From an uncultured Rhodospirillales bacterium (GTDB taxonomy: Bacteria > Pseudomonadota > Alphaproteobacteria > CACIAM-22H2), in the NCBI GenBank assembly GCA_937926175.1, contig CALANV010000013.1, forward strand, positions 310,001 to 374,000: a DNA stretch of 64,000 nt, in the 5' to 3' direction. Below the pieces are notes generated by a model. That model did not search any database. It worked only from the letters and a program-made list of their open reading frames with translations, and was not told the DNA's origin. A program made the translations under genes and the position numbers. How positions within the stretch are numbered: position 1 is the stretch's first letter; each line of letters opens with the position of its first letter. This document shows, in pieces, positions 8,708 through 17,798 of the stretch.

Positions 8708-9751
8708 ATGAAGATCGATGCCCGAAACGTCGCCGGATTTCTGAAACGCCCCGATGCCGCCTGCCGCGCGATCCTCGTCTATGGCGAGGACGGCGGTCTG
8801 GTCCGCGAACGTGCCGAAGCGCTCGCGCGCACGGTGGTCGAGGATCTGTCGGACCCGTTCCGTGTGGCCGAGCTTTCCGGTGCCGATCTCGTCGACGATC
8901 CGGCCCGGCTCACCGACGAGGCGGCCGCCTTGTCGTTCACCGGCGGGCGCCGCGTCGTCCGCGTGCGGCACGTTGCGGCGGCGCAGGGCAAGAGCATCGC
9001 GGACGCGTTCAGCAGCTTTCTCGAACATGGGACCGGGGAAGCGCTGGTGATCGTCGAAGCCGGCGAGCTCGACGGCCGGTCGCCGCTCCGAAAGCTGTTC
9101 GAAAATGCGCGCAACGCGGCGGCGATCGCCTGCTACCGCGACGAAGGTCGCGATCTTCCGGGCGTGATCCGCGCGATTCTCGCCGAATACAAGGTCACGG
9201 CGACGCCCGATGCGCTGACCTGGCTTGCCGGTCGGCTCGGCGCCGACCGCGCCGTCACGCGCAGCGAGCTCGAAAAGCTTGCGCTCTATGTCGGCGTGGG
9301 ACGGGAAGCGACGCTCGAGGATGCGCGCGCGATCGTCGGCGACAGCGCCGAGATCGATTTCGACGATATCACCAACGCCACGGCCGCCGGCGACGTGCCG
9401 GCGCTCGTCCGCGCCTTCGACCGGCTCGTGGCCGAGGGCATCCCGCCGATCCCGATGCTGCGGGCGGTGCAGCGTCATTTCATGCGCCTGCATCTGTGCG
9501 CCGGCCTGATCGCCAAGGGCCAGGATGCGGAAGGGGCGATGGCGGCCCTGCGGCCGCCGGTATTCTGGAAGGAGAAGGAGGCGTTTCGCGGCCAGCTCCG
9601 CCGTTGGCCGCTGGACCGGCTGTCGCTCGCCCTCGAGCGCCTCCTCGAGGCCGAGATCACCTGCAAGAGCTCGGCCCAGATCGTGGAGGCCGTCGCGTCG
9701 AATTGCCTCATCGACCTCGCCCAGATGGCCGCGCGCCCGGCCCGCCCCTGA
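8708..9751 (+). CDS. holA: DNA polymerase III delta subunit (clamp-loader wrench)
   Basis: Delta opens the beta sliding clamp as part of the clamp-loader complex. The 347-residue product begins MKIDARNVAGFLKRP and contains ILVYGEDGGLVRERAEAL near residue 22, at the position of the degenerate P-loop in this family. It continues with the central AAA+-like region (FTGGRRVVRVRHV, LVIVEAGELDGRSPLRKLFE) and the C-terminal helical collar (PMLRAVQRHFMRLH). Length and layout match alphaproteobacterial HolA. It is likely cotranscribed with the upstream regulator. Confidence 0.93.
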   Translation: MKIDARNVAGFLKRPDAACRAILVYGEDGGLVRERAEALARTVVEDLSDPFRVAELSGADLVDDPARLTDEAAALSFTGGRRVVRVRHVAAAQGKSIADAFSSFLEHGTGEALVIVEAGELDGRSPLRKLFENARNAAAIACYRDEGRDLPGVIRAILAEYKVTATPDALTWLAGRLGADRAVTRSELEKLALYVGVGREATLEDARAIVGDSAEIDFDDITNATAAGDVPALVRAFDRLVAEGIPPIPMLRAVQRHFMRLHLCAGLIAKGQDAEGAMAALRPPVFWKEKEAFRGQLRRWPLDRLSLALERLLEAEITCKSSAQIVEAVASNCLIDLAQMAARPARP

Positions 9752-9801
9752 CGAGGAAACGGGCGGAAGATCCGAACCCTGCAACACAAGGACCGAACGA
9801 G

Positions 9802-10491
9802 ATGCTGGTCGTCATCCCTGATGTTCTGACCCCGGACGAGATCAAGAAAATCAACGCCGCGCTGCGCCCGGAACATTTCCTGGACGGCCGCCTTACGGCC
9901 GGCGGCCGAGCCGCGTCGGTCAAGGCGAATCTGCAGACCGACGTGAAGGGCGATGCGACCAAGGAGCTGCAACAGATGATTCACGCGGCGCTGATGCGCA
10001 ATTCGACCTTCGTCACGGTCGCAGCGCCCAAACGCATCCTGCCGGTGCGGTTCAATCTCTACAAACAGGGGATGTACTACGGCGATCATGTCGACAACGC
10101 GCTGATGGGCGGCGCGCCCGGCGAACCCGACATGGTCCGCGTCGACATGTCGTTCACGCTCTTCATCTCGCCGCCCGACAGCTATGACGGCGGCGACCTG
10201 GTCATCAAGACCGGCTATGGCCGGCATACGTTCAAGCTGCCGGCCGGGCACCTCGTCGTCTACCCGACGTATTTCTTCCACGAGGTGACGCCGGTCACGC
10301 GCGGCGAGCGCCTCGCCTGCGTGAGCTGGCTGCAGAGCATGGTGCGGGACGCAACGAAGCGCGAAGTGCTGCTGGACCTTGCGATCGCATCGCAGATGCT
10401 GGCGAGCAACGCGCCCAACGCCCGCGCCGGCGCCGCCGACCTCCTCGACAAGGTCCGCAAGAACCTCCTGCGGCTCTGGGTCGAAAACTGA
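9802..10491 (+). CDS. PKHD-type 2-oxoglutarate/Fe(II) hydroxylase (PiuC/YbiX family)
   Basis: A 229-residue Fe(II)/2-oxoglutarate dioxygenase. The iron triad is visible as the HxD pair in YYGDHVDNAL (~residue 95) and the distal His in TYFFHEVTPVTRGERL (~160), whose following Arg would bind 2-oxoglutarate. Family members are often linked to siderophore uptake or iron limitation (PiuC), but no TonB receptor is nearby, so the role here is open. The ATG at 9802 fits the family N-terminus MLVVIPDVLTPDE. Confidence 0.88.
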   Translation: MLVVIPDVLTPDEIKKINAALRPEHFLDGRLTAGGRAASVKANLQTDVKGDATKELQQMIHAALMRNSTFVTVAAPKRILPVRFNLYKQGMYYGDHVDNALMGGAPGEPDMVRVDMSFTLFISPPDSYDGGDLVIKTGYGRHTFKLPAGHLVVYPTYFFHEVTPVTRGERLACVSWLQSMVRDATKREVLLDLAIASQMLASNAPNARAGAADLLDKVRKNLLRLWVEN

Positions 10492-10652
10492 CCGGACCGG
10501 CGCGGTCGAAAATCGCGCCGTGCCGATCGTCGTGGTTGGAACTACGTATCGTCCGGCACGGAAGACGGCCGGCGGTCCGCTTCAGGAGATTTCGCGCAAC
10601 ACTCCTCGGCCGGCCGGCCGAATGAATCGGCCTGTACGAAGCAGGCGGATCG

Positions 10653-11210
10653 TCAAGGCCGGGCCATGTCGATCCGAAGCTGGCGCGCGCGGGTCAGAAT
10701 GGCGTTCTCGAGCTCGGTCGCGGTCTTCGCCTCCACTGCGGCATCGACCCAGTTGCCATTGGCGTCGCGCCGCTGCCGGAACACCGCGACCTTGATGCCG
10801 TCCGCCCGCAACTGACGGCCGAGAATGTAGACGTTCAGCTTGATGCGCTCGTCCGGCGTCTCGGGCGGGGTGAACCAGTCGGTGATGATGACGCCGCCGA
10901 ACGGATCGGCCGAGACGAGCGGCATGAACGAGATCGTGTCGAGCGACGCGCGCCACAGGAAGCTGTTGACGCCGATACCGCCGCCGCCCGGATCCTCCGG
11001 TTGGCTGCTGCCGCCGAACAGGCGGAAGCCGTCCGTGCCGAACACGCCGTCATAGGTCTTGTTGCTGCCGGTCGGGTCCATGATGCCGCCGGGCTTGCGG
11101 TCCGGGTAGCTGTATTCCTTCGGCACATCGCAGCCGGCCAACATGGCGGCGAGGAGCGCTCCCGATACCCGTACAAGGGTCCGGACCGGACGGGCGTTGA
11201 TCGCACGCAT
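10653..11210 (-). CDS. DUF3576 family outer-membrane lipoprotein
   Basis: A 185-residue predicted lipoprotein. The N-terminus has an Arg-rich n-region, a hydrophobic core and the lipobox LAGC, so lipidation is at about Cys27. The mature part includes FLWRASLDTISFMPLVSADPFGGVIITDW, paraphrased here as the family core from about residue 85 to 113, and a basic RLKNVYILGRQLRADGIKV-like segment after it. DUF3576 is found mainly in Alphaproteobacteria; no biochemical function is established. It is convergent with the oxygenase gene across a 161-base gap containing short inverted repeats (for example 10498–10504 with 10514–10520) but no T-run. Confidence 0.85.
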   Translation of the reverse strand: MRAINARPVRTLVRVSGALLAAMLAGCDVPKEYSYPDRKPGGIMDPTGSNKTYDGVFGTDGFRLFGGSSQPEDPGGGGIGVNSFLWRASLDTISFMPLVSADPFGGVIITDWFTPPETPDERIKLNVYILGRQLRADGIKVAVFRQRRDANGNWVDAAVEAKTATELENAILTRARQLRIDMARP

Positions 11211-11718
11211 GATGTCGACCTGACCTGATGAAGTGGCAGCGCGTCGCGGGAGATAATACGCGACACCTGTGCTTTGCAACATTGGTCTGAACTGCCGAGG
11301 CGGCCCGGGTTCAATTTCCGATGGCGCGGCCGCAAAAAAAGCATGGTCGGCGCCGGATTGCGGCCAAGTTTCCCAAGGCGTTATCCGAATCCGGGTCCGG
11401 TCCCGGAACGGCCCCGCCGATCCCGCACCGTCGCCCCGCCGCCAAGACCGCGGGGGCACCGACCCACGCCGTTCCGCCGACCCGGTCGCCACCAAACTTA
11501 TCTTTTTTGTCAACGACTTACCACCCAGTTCTGTACGTGTTTAAGCGAATTTGCCCGCTATCGCCCTGTGACACAAAAACAACACTGCGCGATTTTCAGC
11601 ACAATTTCCCGCCGGTTTGCTTGACCGTGGCACCCGCTCCATGAAAAAACTTCCCCGCCTAGGGATTAGGCGCAGTCTGGCCGCAAGGCCGGCTAAGCAC
11701 AACCAGAGGGGTAATCTT
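11211..11718 (+). other. Intergenic region with porin 5' leader
   Basis: This gap separates the divergent DUF3576 and porin genes. No credible coding sequence is present. The half nearer the porin is clearly AT-richer than its surroundings and probably holds its promoter. A TTGACC at 11621–11626 is a possible -35 element, with an A-rich stretch at the -10 position, but I do not see a good TATAAT-like match. The porin ribosome-binding site is the AGAGGGG just before 11719. Confidence 0.4.
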
Positions 11719-12873
11719 ATGAAGAAATATCTGTTGGGGACGACGGCGCTGGTGGCGGCCGGCATGCTGGCCACGGCCGGCACGGCTTCCGCGCAGACCC
11801 AGGTCCAGCCGGTCCAGGTCTCGGTCGGCGGCTACTTCTATTCGTATTTGGGCTACGTCGACCAGGACTTCGATCCGGCGCTCTCGGTTGATCAGCAGAC
11901 CGATGCCGAGATCCACTTCAACGGCCGCACGGTGCTGGACAATGGTCTGACGGTCGGTCTTCGCGTCGAGCTCGAGGCGAACACCGAGAGCGACCAGATC
12001 GACGAGGCGTATGCGTTCGTCGAGGGCGCGTTCGGCCGCATCGAGGCGGGCTCGATCAACAACGTCGCCTACCGGATGCACTACAAGGCGCCGGACGTGG
12101 GCAAGGGCATCGTCGCGAACGAGGGTAACTATCCGAACTGGATCCAGAACATTACGAAGTCGCATTTCAACGACACCGCCCTCGGCCAGACGTCGCTGCG
12201 CCTCGGCGACAACGACTCGGACAAGATCAACTACTACACGCCGCGCATCGCGGGCTTCCAGCTCGGCCTGTCGTACATCCCCGAGATGTCGCAGGACCGC
12301 AGCGGCCAGGGCCAGGAGGCGCGTGACGACTTCACGTACAATACCGGCTGGTCGGTCGGTCTGAACTACGTCCAGTCGTTCGGTGACTTCGATATCGCGG
12401 CGTCGGCCGGCTATGTGACCTTCGAGGCGCCGGAGGGCACCAACGCCGACGACATCAAGGGCTACAGCGCGGGCCTGCAGGTCGGCTTCGCCGGCTTCAA
12501 GGTCGGCGGCAGCTATGCCCGGATCAAGGATGGCGTGGTGGCGAGCAACGCCGGCATCGGCGACTCGACCAAAACTACTTACTTTGACCCCGGTAGCACC
12601 AGCTTCGCCCAGAACGATGGACAGAGCTGGGACGTCGGCGTGTCGTACACGTTCGGTCCGGCGGCGGTCAGCCTGACCTACTTCCACGGCGAGAACGAGC
12701 CGGTGGCGAACGGCGGCGACGACGAGTGGACACTGTATCAGCTGACCGGCGTCTACACGCTCGGGCCGGGCGTGCAGCTCCAGGGCACGCTCTTCCGCGG
12801 CGAGTTCGAAGCCGCCACCGGAGGGGAGAACGAGGCGACCGGCCTCATCACCGGCCTGCTGCTCGTGTTCTAA
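11719..12873 (+). CDS. General porin (Gram-negative porin family)
   Basis: A 384-residue outer-membrane beta-barrel, probably a trimeric diffusion pore. The first ~25 residues form a Sec signal peptide (MKKYLLGTTALVAAGMLATA, cleavage after the following ASA). The mature protein alternates hydrophobic and polar residues in amphipathic strands. It has the family motifs YSYLGYVDQD, LTVGLRVELEAN, FGRIEAGSINN and LGLSYIPEM. It ends in LLLVF with the terminal Phe recognised by the BAM complex. Codon use is very regular, as expected for a highly expressed gene. It has an AGAGGGG ribosome-binding site and a strong terminator directly downstream. Confidence 0.92.
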   Translation: MKKYLLGTTALVAAGMLATAGTASAQTQVQPVQVSVGGYFYSYLGYVDQDFDPALSVDQQTDAEIHFNGRTVLDNGLTVGLRVELEANTESDQIDEAYAFVEGAFGRIEAGSINNVAYRMHYKAPDVGKGIVANEGNYPNWIQNITKSHFNDTALGQTSLRLGDNDSDKINYYTPRIAGFQLGLSYIPEMSQDRSGQGQEARDDFTYNTGWSVGLNYVQSFGDFDIAASAGYVTFEAPEGTNADDIKGYSAGLQVGFAGFKVGGSYARIKDGVVASNAGIGDSTKTTYFDPGSTSFAQNDGQSWDVGVSYTFGPAAVSLTYFHGENEPVANGGDDEWTLYQLTGVYTLGPGVQLQGTLFRGEFEAATGGENEATGLITGLLLVF

Positions 12874-12898
12874 GAAGAACAGCAAGCTTGGAACTGCG

Positions 12899-12928
12899 AA
12901 GGGGTGGCTTCGGCCACCCCTTTTTCTT
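12899..12928 (+). terminator. Rho-independent terminator of the porin gene
   Basis: A perfect hairpin GGGGTGGC–TTCG–GCCACCCC (12901–12920), extended by an A·T pair on each side, is followed by TTTTTCTTT. It lies 25 bases after the porin stop. It also separates the porin from the converging glycosyltransferase gene. Confidence 0.92.
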
Positions 12929-12943
12929 TCTGCCCGTTTCCCC

Positions 12944-15406
12944 TCAACGGGGACCGCGCGCCGACCACATGTCGCGGTAGGCTTGCTCGACCGCGCGGGC
13001 GAACGCGGCTCCGTCCAAAAGCGGCGAGCGCCGCATGCGTTCCCGCATGGTCTCCCGATAGAGCTTGAGCCGCGCCGGATCGGCGGCGAGTGCCACGGCG
13101 CGCTGCACGTAATCGGCGCGCGACGTCGCGATCAGCTCCGGCAGGCCGAGATGCGTCAGCAGGCTCGCGCCGACCCGGCCGGCATGCCGACGTCCGGCCA
13201 GCGTGACGACGGGCACACCCATCCACAACGCCTCGCACGTGGTCGTCGTGCCGTTGTAGGGGAACGGATCGAGCGCGATGTCGACCATGCCATAGGCCGC
13301 CAGATGGTGGGTGACATCGTCGTGCCAGCCGCGGATCTCGATCCGGTCGGGTGCGACGCCCTGCGCCGCAAAGAGCGCACGGAAATGGTCGGCGACGTAC
13401 GGATCGCTTAGACCTTGCGCCTTCATGACCAGGCGCGCATCCGGTACCGCGCGCATGACCTCGGCCCATGTCGTCACGACCGCAGGCGTGATTTTTGCGG
13501 CATTGTTGAACGAGCCGAACGTGATCCGGCCCGCCTCGATCGACGGGGGCGGCACCACCTCCGGCGCATCCAGGGCCGGCGCGTAGCAAAGAAAGCAGCG
13601 GTCGAGCCGCACCAACGATTCCACATAATGCGCATCGGTCTCGCCGACCGGATCCGCAATGCCATCGGTCAAGCGATAGTCGATGGTGGACAGTCCCGTC
13701 GTCGCCGGATAGCCGAGCCAGGATGCCTGCACGGGCGCCGGCTTGCGTGCGAAGACGCCCAGCCGATTGCCGGTTGTATGGCCGGCGAGGTCGACCAGGA
13801 TATCGATACCGTCGGCGCATATCCGGGCGGCAAGATCGGCATCGGACATGCCGACCGTGTGCCGCCAGCCCGTGAAGAGCGGCCTCAGCGCGTCAGTCAC
13901 GTGATCCGGGCGGTTCACCTCGGCATAGGCGAAGATCTCGAACCGGTCGCGGTCATGGTTCGCAATCAACGGCCCCAGGAAATAGGCGCAGGAATGACGG
14001 CGCAGGTCCGGCGAGACATAGCCGATGCGGAGCTTCGCGCCGGCACGGCGGACCGGCGTCATCGGCTTGACGCCGCGCGTCGCCAGCCGCGCCCACGCGA
14101 GACTCTCGGCCAGGATGTCCTGTTCCGATGCGGCGTCGTCGTATAACTTGGTCACTGCCGTCATGACATGTAAACTTGGTTCGTCCGGCCACTGCCGGAT
14201 GGCGGCCTGCAAGATCTGCTGTCCCTCGGCAAGCCGCCCTGAGGCGGCAAGCATCAGGGCGAACTCTCGGAACGCCGCCGGTTTTCCGCCCGATTCGATC
14301 GAGTGCCGATAGGCTGCGACGGCATCCCCAATCCGACCTTGGCCGCGCAGGGCTGTGGCTTGCTGAAACCAGGCCTCCGCATTCGCAGCGTCGACGGCCA
14401 GGACGGCCTGCGCCGCGGAAATCGCATCGTCGTGTCTTCCAAGACGGTTGCGAACGGCCGCAAGGCGAAGATTTGTCTCGACATGCCCGGGCTTAAGGCT
14501 TGCCGCCCGCTCGTAGAGGTCGGCCGCCTCGGCGACCTTGCCCAACCCGTCCAGCGCATTTCCCAGGTTGAACAGAGCCTCCGCCGAGCGGGGATTGAGC
14601 GCCGCTGCCCGCCTCAAGCATTCAACCGCTTCGTCTGCGCGGCCTTTCCGCAGCAGGGCATTTCCCAGGTTGATATGCGCCTCGACGAAGTCCGGCCGCG
14701 CCGCAATCGCTTTTCGATAGCCCTGAATCGCTCCATCAGTATCACCGTCATCGCCGGCAAGAGCCGCGAGCCCGAACTCGATGTCGGGATGACCGGGCGC
14801 GAGCGCGCGAGCCTTTTCGTATGAAGCACGGGCGCCGCTACGATCGCCCGTCTCGCGCTGCAGATGGGCGAGATTGAGCCACGCGGGCACGAAGCGTGGC
14901 GCGAGCTGCGTCGCGCGCCGGAAATGCCACAGGGCCTCCTCGCGTTGACCGAGGTCCCGCCGCACGACGCCCAGCCCGTTGTGGGCCGCGGCGAACGCCG
15001 GTTGGCGCTTGAGCGCCCGCTCCAGCGCCGCCGCGGCCTCGTCGAGCCGCCCCTGGGCGTGACGCACCAGACCCAGATTGTAATGCGCCTCCGCATAGGC
15101 CGGCCTGAGGCTCGCCGCCCGGGAAAAGGCCTCGGCCGCATCATCGAGACGGCCCAACACCCGCAACGCCTCGCCGAGGCTGTTCTGATACTGGGGATTG
15201 GCTGGCTGTGCCGCGACGGCGCGCGAAATCAGCGCATGACCCTTGTCCGGCATGCGCGCGGCAAGAAACACGAGCCCGAGCAGATGGAGCGCATCCGGAT
15301 GTCCGGGTTGAATCCGCAGCACGTCCTCGTAGATGCGTCGCGCCTGGTCGAGACGCCCCGCCTGATGATGCTGGACTGCCGTTTTCAGAAGTGCCGAAAC
15401 GTTCAT
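12944..15406 (-). CDS. TPR-repeat O-linked N-acetylglucosamine transferase-like protein (SPINDLY/OGT, GT41)
   Basis: An 820-residue protein with two parts. Residues ~1–430 are about ten consecutive TPR units, with repeated signatures such as AHYNLGLVRHAQGRLDEA, AHNGLGVVRRDLGQREEA and AHINLGNALLRKGRADEA. Residues ~445–815 are a GT41 catalytic region: RIGYVSPDLRRHSCAYFLGP, VDLAGHTTGNRLGVFARKPAP, ITFGSFNNAAKITP and LDPFPYNGTTTTCEALWMGVPVV. The last holds the nucleotide-sugar-binding loop. GT41 enzymes transfer GlcNAc or related sugars to Ser/Thr. Bacterial members often modify surface or flagellar proteins, but the substrate here is unknown. The start codon overlaps the FkbM stop upstream by four bases, so the two are coupled. 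Confidence 0.9.
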   Translation of the reverse strand: MNVSALLKTAVQHHQAGRLDQARRIYEDVLRIQPGHPDALHLLGLVFLAARMPDKGHALISRAVAAQPANPQYQNSLGEALRVLGRLDDAAEAFSRAASLRPAYAEAHYNLGLVRHAQGRLDEAAAALERALKRQPAFAAAHNGLGVVRRDLGQREEALWHFRRATQLAPRFVPAWLNLAHLQRETGDRSGARASYEKARALAPGHPDIEFGLAALAGDDGDTDGAIQGYRKAIAARPDFVEAHINLGNALLRKGRADEAVECLRRAAALNPRSAEALFNLGNALDGLGKVAEAADLYERAASLKPGHVETNLRLAAVRNRLGRHDDAISAAQAVLAVDAANAEAWFQQATALRGQGRIGDAVAAYRHSIESGGKPAAFREFALMLAASGRLAEGQQILQAAIRQWPDEPSLHVMTAVTKLYDDAASEQDILAESLAWARLATRGVKPMTPVRRAGAKLRIGYVSPDLRRHSCAYFLGPLIANHDRDRFEIFAYAEVNRPDHVTDALRPLFTGWRHTVGMSDADLAARICADGIDILVDLAGHTTGNRLGVFARKPAPVQASWLGYPATTGLSTIDYRLTDGIADPVGETDAHYVESLVRLDRCFLCYAPALDAPEVVPPPSIEAGRITFGSFNNAAKITPAVVTTWAEVMRAVPDARLVMKAQGLSDPYVADHFRALFAAQGVAPDRIEIRGWHDDVTHHLAAYGMVDIALDPFPYNGTTTTCEALWMGVPVVTLAGRRHAGRVGASLLTHLGLPELIATSRADYVQRAVALAADPARLKLYRETMRERMRRSPLLDGAAFARAVEQAYRDMWSARGPR

Positions 15407-16935
15407 CGAGTCCTTCGACGGTTTAACCAGGGCTGTGGTCGCGACGCTTCCCAGAGGTGAGCGTTGCGGGTCTCTGCCGCCGTGAGCAACGGACTTGGGG
15501 CGATGGCGGACTGTTCAAATCGGAGAAGGCGCTGAAGCTGCCGCCGCCGCTCCATCTCCGCCGTGTCGAACGGAGTCTGCCGGATGTAATCGAGATCCCC
15601 AACGGTCGAGTTCAGACTGAACCTCGACGAGAAATTCGAGAGCCGCTCGAGCCCCTCGATGGTCTGTGCGGCAAACCACAGGCTCGGATTCCGGCCGAGC
15701 GCAATCGTCTCGTAACGCGCGAGCGGACACAGGAACGGTTCGCGAAGCGTGACGCCCGGGCGGTTCAGCATCGCTGCGACCTCCTGTAGCGCTGCGACGG
15801 CACGCCCACGCAGTCCGACCTCGGCGTAGAGCCGGGCCGCGGTGCAGAGGCGGGCCAGATTGCGCACCTGCTCGAGCGCGGCTTCCAGCCTTCTCAGGGC
15901 CGCGGTGAGATGGGCCCAACGCAAATCCGGCGCAAGCGTCGGATGAGCTGCCGTGACGGCGTGGTCCAGCGCGGTCATATAGTCGGCATGACCATCCGGC
16001 GTGGGCGCGGCCGCAGCGTCCATGACGATTCGCTCGAGCGGGGCGAAGTACGTCCTTTGCCGCAACCACCGGTGTCCAATGCCGGGTTCCACCGCCGGAT
16101 TCGGCACTGCCTGTCGTGCCAGCAAGCCGCGTGCTTCCAACGCTGCGGCCCGGCTTGGGCGACAGGCGAACAGGTTGAGCTGGTAGGGGTCGAGACGGTC
16201 CGAGCTGGGCATATGCCCATCGTCGACCGGAATCAGGAACTCCGGACCGGGGGCCAGGCGGTAGATTTCGTATCCAAGCTCGCGCAGCGCATCGACAGCC
16301 CGAAGATCGACACGTCCGCCATTGTTGATCTCGACCATGATCAAAGGATCGCACGTCCGGAGAAAGGCGTGGCCGCCGGCAACCACCGCCGGTTCGGCGC
16401 CTTCCACGTCGATTTTCACGAAATCGACTCTTTCCGGACGCTGCCGCTCGTACCAGCCGTCCAACGTCACGGCCGGAACGAATTCTCCTGCTTCGCCGTT
16501 CGATGCGATGTGACGGTGAACGGCATCGGCGCCGCCGAGACATACCGTACCTTCGGCATCCGACACCGCAGCCTGGACGACCTGGAGCTGCGCAAATCCA
16601 TTCCGCGCCACGCTTTCGCGCAGGAAGGCCGCGGTCGAGGCAGATGGCTCGAACGCGAAAACAACGCCCGCCGGGCCGACCCGAGCCGCCATTGCCAAGG
16701 CATAGACGCCGAAATTCGCGCCGATGTCGAGGCAGCGCATACCAGGCTGCAGAAACTTCCGGACGAACGCGATCTCGGCTTCGAACCAGTCCTCTTGCTC
16801 GATGAGCACATAGGTCGTGATCTCATCGATGAAGGCGGGAACCAGGATCAGCACGTCGTCAGGGAGACGGATCTCCACCGCCGGCTCGGGCAGATCCACC
16901 GTTTTCAAGTCATCGGGTTGCACGCCAACTCCCAT
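15403..16935 (-). CDS. FkbM-family methyltransferase with long C-terminal extension
   Basis: A 510-residue protein whose first ~240 residues form an FkbM-type SAM-dependent methyltransferase. Motif I is MRCLDIGANFGVYALAMAARV, seen at about residue 67, followed by VVFAFEPSAS and the family motif VDFVKIDVEGAEPAVVAGG. The remaining ~270 residues are helical, Ala/Leu/Arg-rich and have no domain I recognise; they may contain degenerate helical repeats. FkbM enzymes methylate hydroxyls of glycans or other small molecules. Cotranscription with the GT41 protein (4-base overlap) suggests that it caps or decorates the sugar added by that enzyme. Confidence 0.85.
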   Translation of the reverse strand: MGVGVQPDDLKTVDLPEPAVEIRLPDDVLILVPAFIDEITTYVLIEQEDWFEAEIAFVRKFLQPGMRCLDIGANFGVYALAMAARVGPAGVVFAFEPSASTAAFLRESVARNGFAQLQVVQAAVSDAEGTVCLGGADAVHRHIASNGEAGEFVPAVTLDGWYERQRPERVDFVKIDVEGAEPAVVAGGHAFLRTCDPLIMVEINNGGRVDLRAVDALRELGYEIYRLAPGPEFLIPVDDGHMPSSDRLDPYQLNLFACRPSRAAALEARGLLARQAVPNPAVEPGIGHRWLRQRTYFAPLERIVMDAAAAPTPDGHADYMTALDHAVTAAHPTLAPDLRWAHLTAALRRLEAALEQVRNLARLCTAARLYAEVGLRGRAVAALQEVAAMLNRPGVTLREPFLCPLARYETIALGRNPSLWFAAQTIEGLERLSNFSSRFSLNSTVGDLDYIRQTPFDTAEMERRRQLQRLLRFEQSAIAPSPLLTAAETRNAHLWEASRPQPWLNRRRTR

Positions 16936-17085
16936 GACACTCCCATGACATCAGCATAACCCGTGACGATGGCTTGGTGTGACCGGGCACATGAGGCCGG
17001 GCGACAAATCGTTCATTTGCGAGGCCGGGCATACCTGCGCTAAGAGTGCCGGACGAGCGCCATCCGCCCCGCCTTTTCCTAACCG

Positions 17086-17787
17086 ATGCAGAACATCGCC
17101 GCAAATCTGAGCGCCGTTCGTGTCCGCATTGCCGAAGCAGCCCGCGCGGCTGGCCGGAACCCGGACGACGTCACCCTCGTGGCGGTCGCCAAGACGTTCG
17201 GGCCCGAGGCCGTCGAGGCGGCACTCGCGGCCGGCCAGCGTGTGTTCGGCGAGAACCGCGTCCAGGAGGCGCAGCGCAAGTATCCGGCGTTTCGCGAGCG
17301 GTTTCCCGACATGGAACTGCATCTGATCGGACCGCTGCAGACGAACAAGGCCCGCGACGCGGTCGCGTTGTTCGACGTCATCCAGAGCGTCGACCGCCCG
17401 AAGCTTGCCGCCGCGCTCGCCAAGGAAATGGATCGGCTCGGACGGCGACCGGTATGCTTCATTCAGGTCAATACCGGCGAGGAACCCCAGAAGGCGGGAA
17501 TTCCGCCGGGCGATGCCGATGCCTTCATCGACGAGGTGCGCCGGCACTATGGGCTACCGGTCGAGGGCTTGATGTGCATTCCGCCGGTCGACGAGTCGCC
17601 GGCACTGCACTTCGCGCTGCTGCGCGAGATCGCGCGCCGAAACGGAATCTCTAAACTCAGCATGGGCATGAGCGGCGATTTCGAGATCGCGATCCGTTTC
17701 GGCGCAACCCATGTTCGGGTCGGGAGCGCTATTTTCGGTGAACGCCCGCCGCCGCCGAGTGAATCACGCCAAGGCAACGGCGCCTGA
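17086..17787 (+). CDS. yggS: Pyridoxal-phosphate homeostasis protein (YggS/PROSC/PLPBP)
   Basis: A 233-residue single-domain PLP-binding TIM-barrel protein that buffers pyridoxal phosphate and affects amino-acid and keto-acid metabolism. The PLP lysine is in LVAVAKTF (about residue 36). Other hallmarks are FGENRVQEAQRKY, LHLIGPLQTNKAR, QVNTGEEPQKAG and the C-terminal phosphate-binding segments LSMGMSGDFEIAI and VRVGSAIFGER. The gene is transcribed away from the FkbM/GT41 pair and converges with the L,D-transpeptidase gene, 11 bases away. Confidence 0.95.
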   Translation: MQNIAANLSAVRVRIAEAARAAGRNPDDVTLVAVAKTFGPEAVEAALAAGQRVFGENRVQEAQRKYPAFRERFPDMELHLIGPLQTNKARDAVALFDVIQSVDRPKLAAALAKEMDRLGRRPVCFIQVNTGEEPQKAGIPPGDADAFIDEVRRHYGLPVEGLMCIPPVDESPALHFALLREIARRNGISKLSMGMSGDFEIAIRFGATHVRVGSAIFGERPPPPSESRQGNGA

Positions 17788-17798
17788 TCTTCGAGGGA

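Noticed and set aside
10498..10565. Inverted repeats between the oxygenase and DUF3576 genes as terminators
   Set aside because: Arms are only 7–8 bases with long loops and there is no T-run on either strand.
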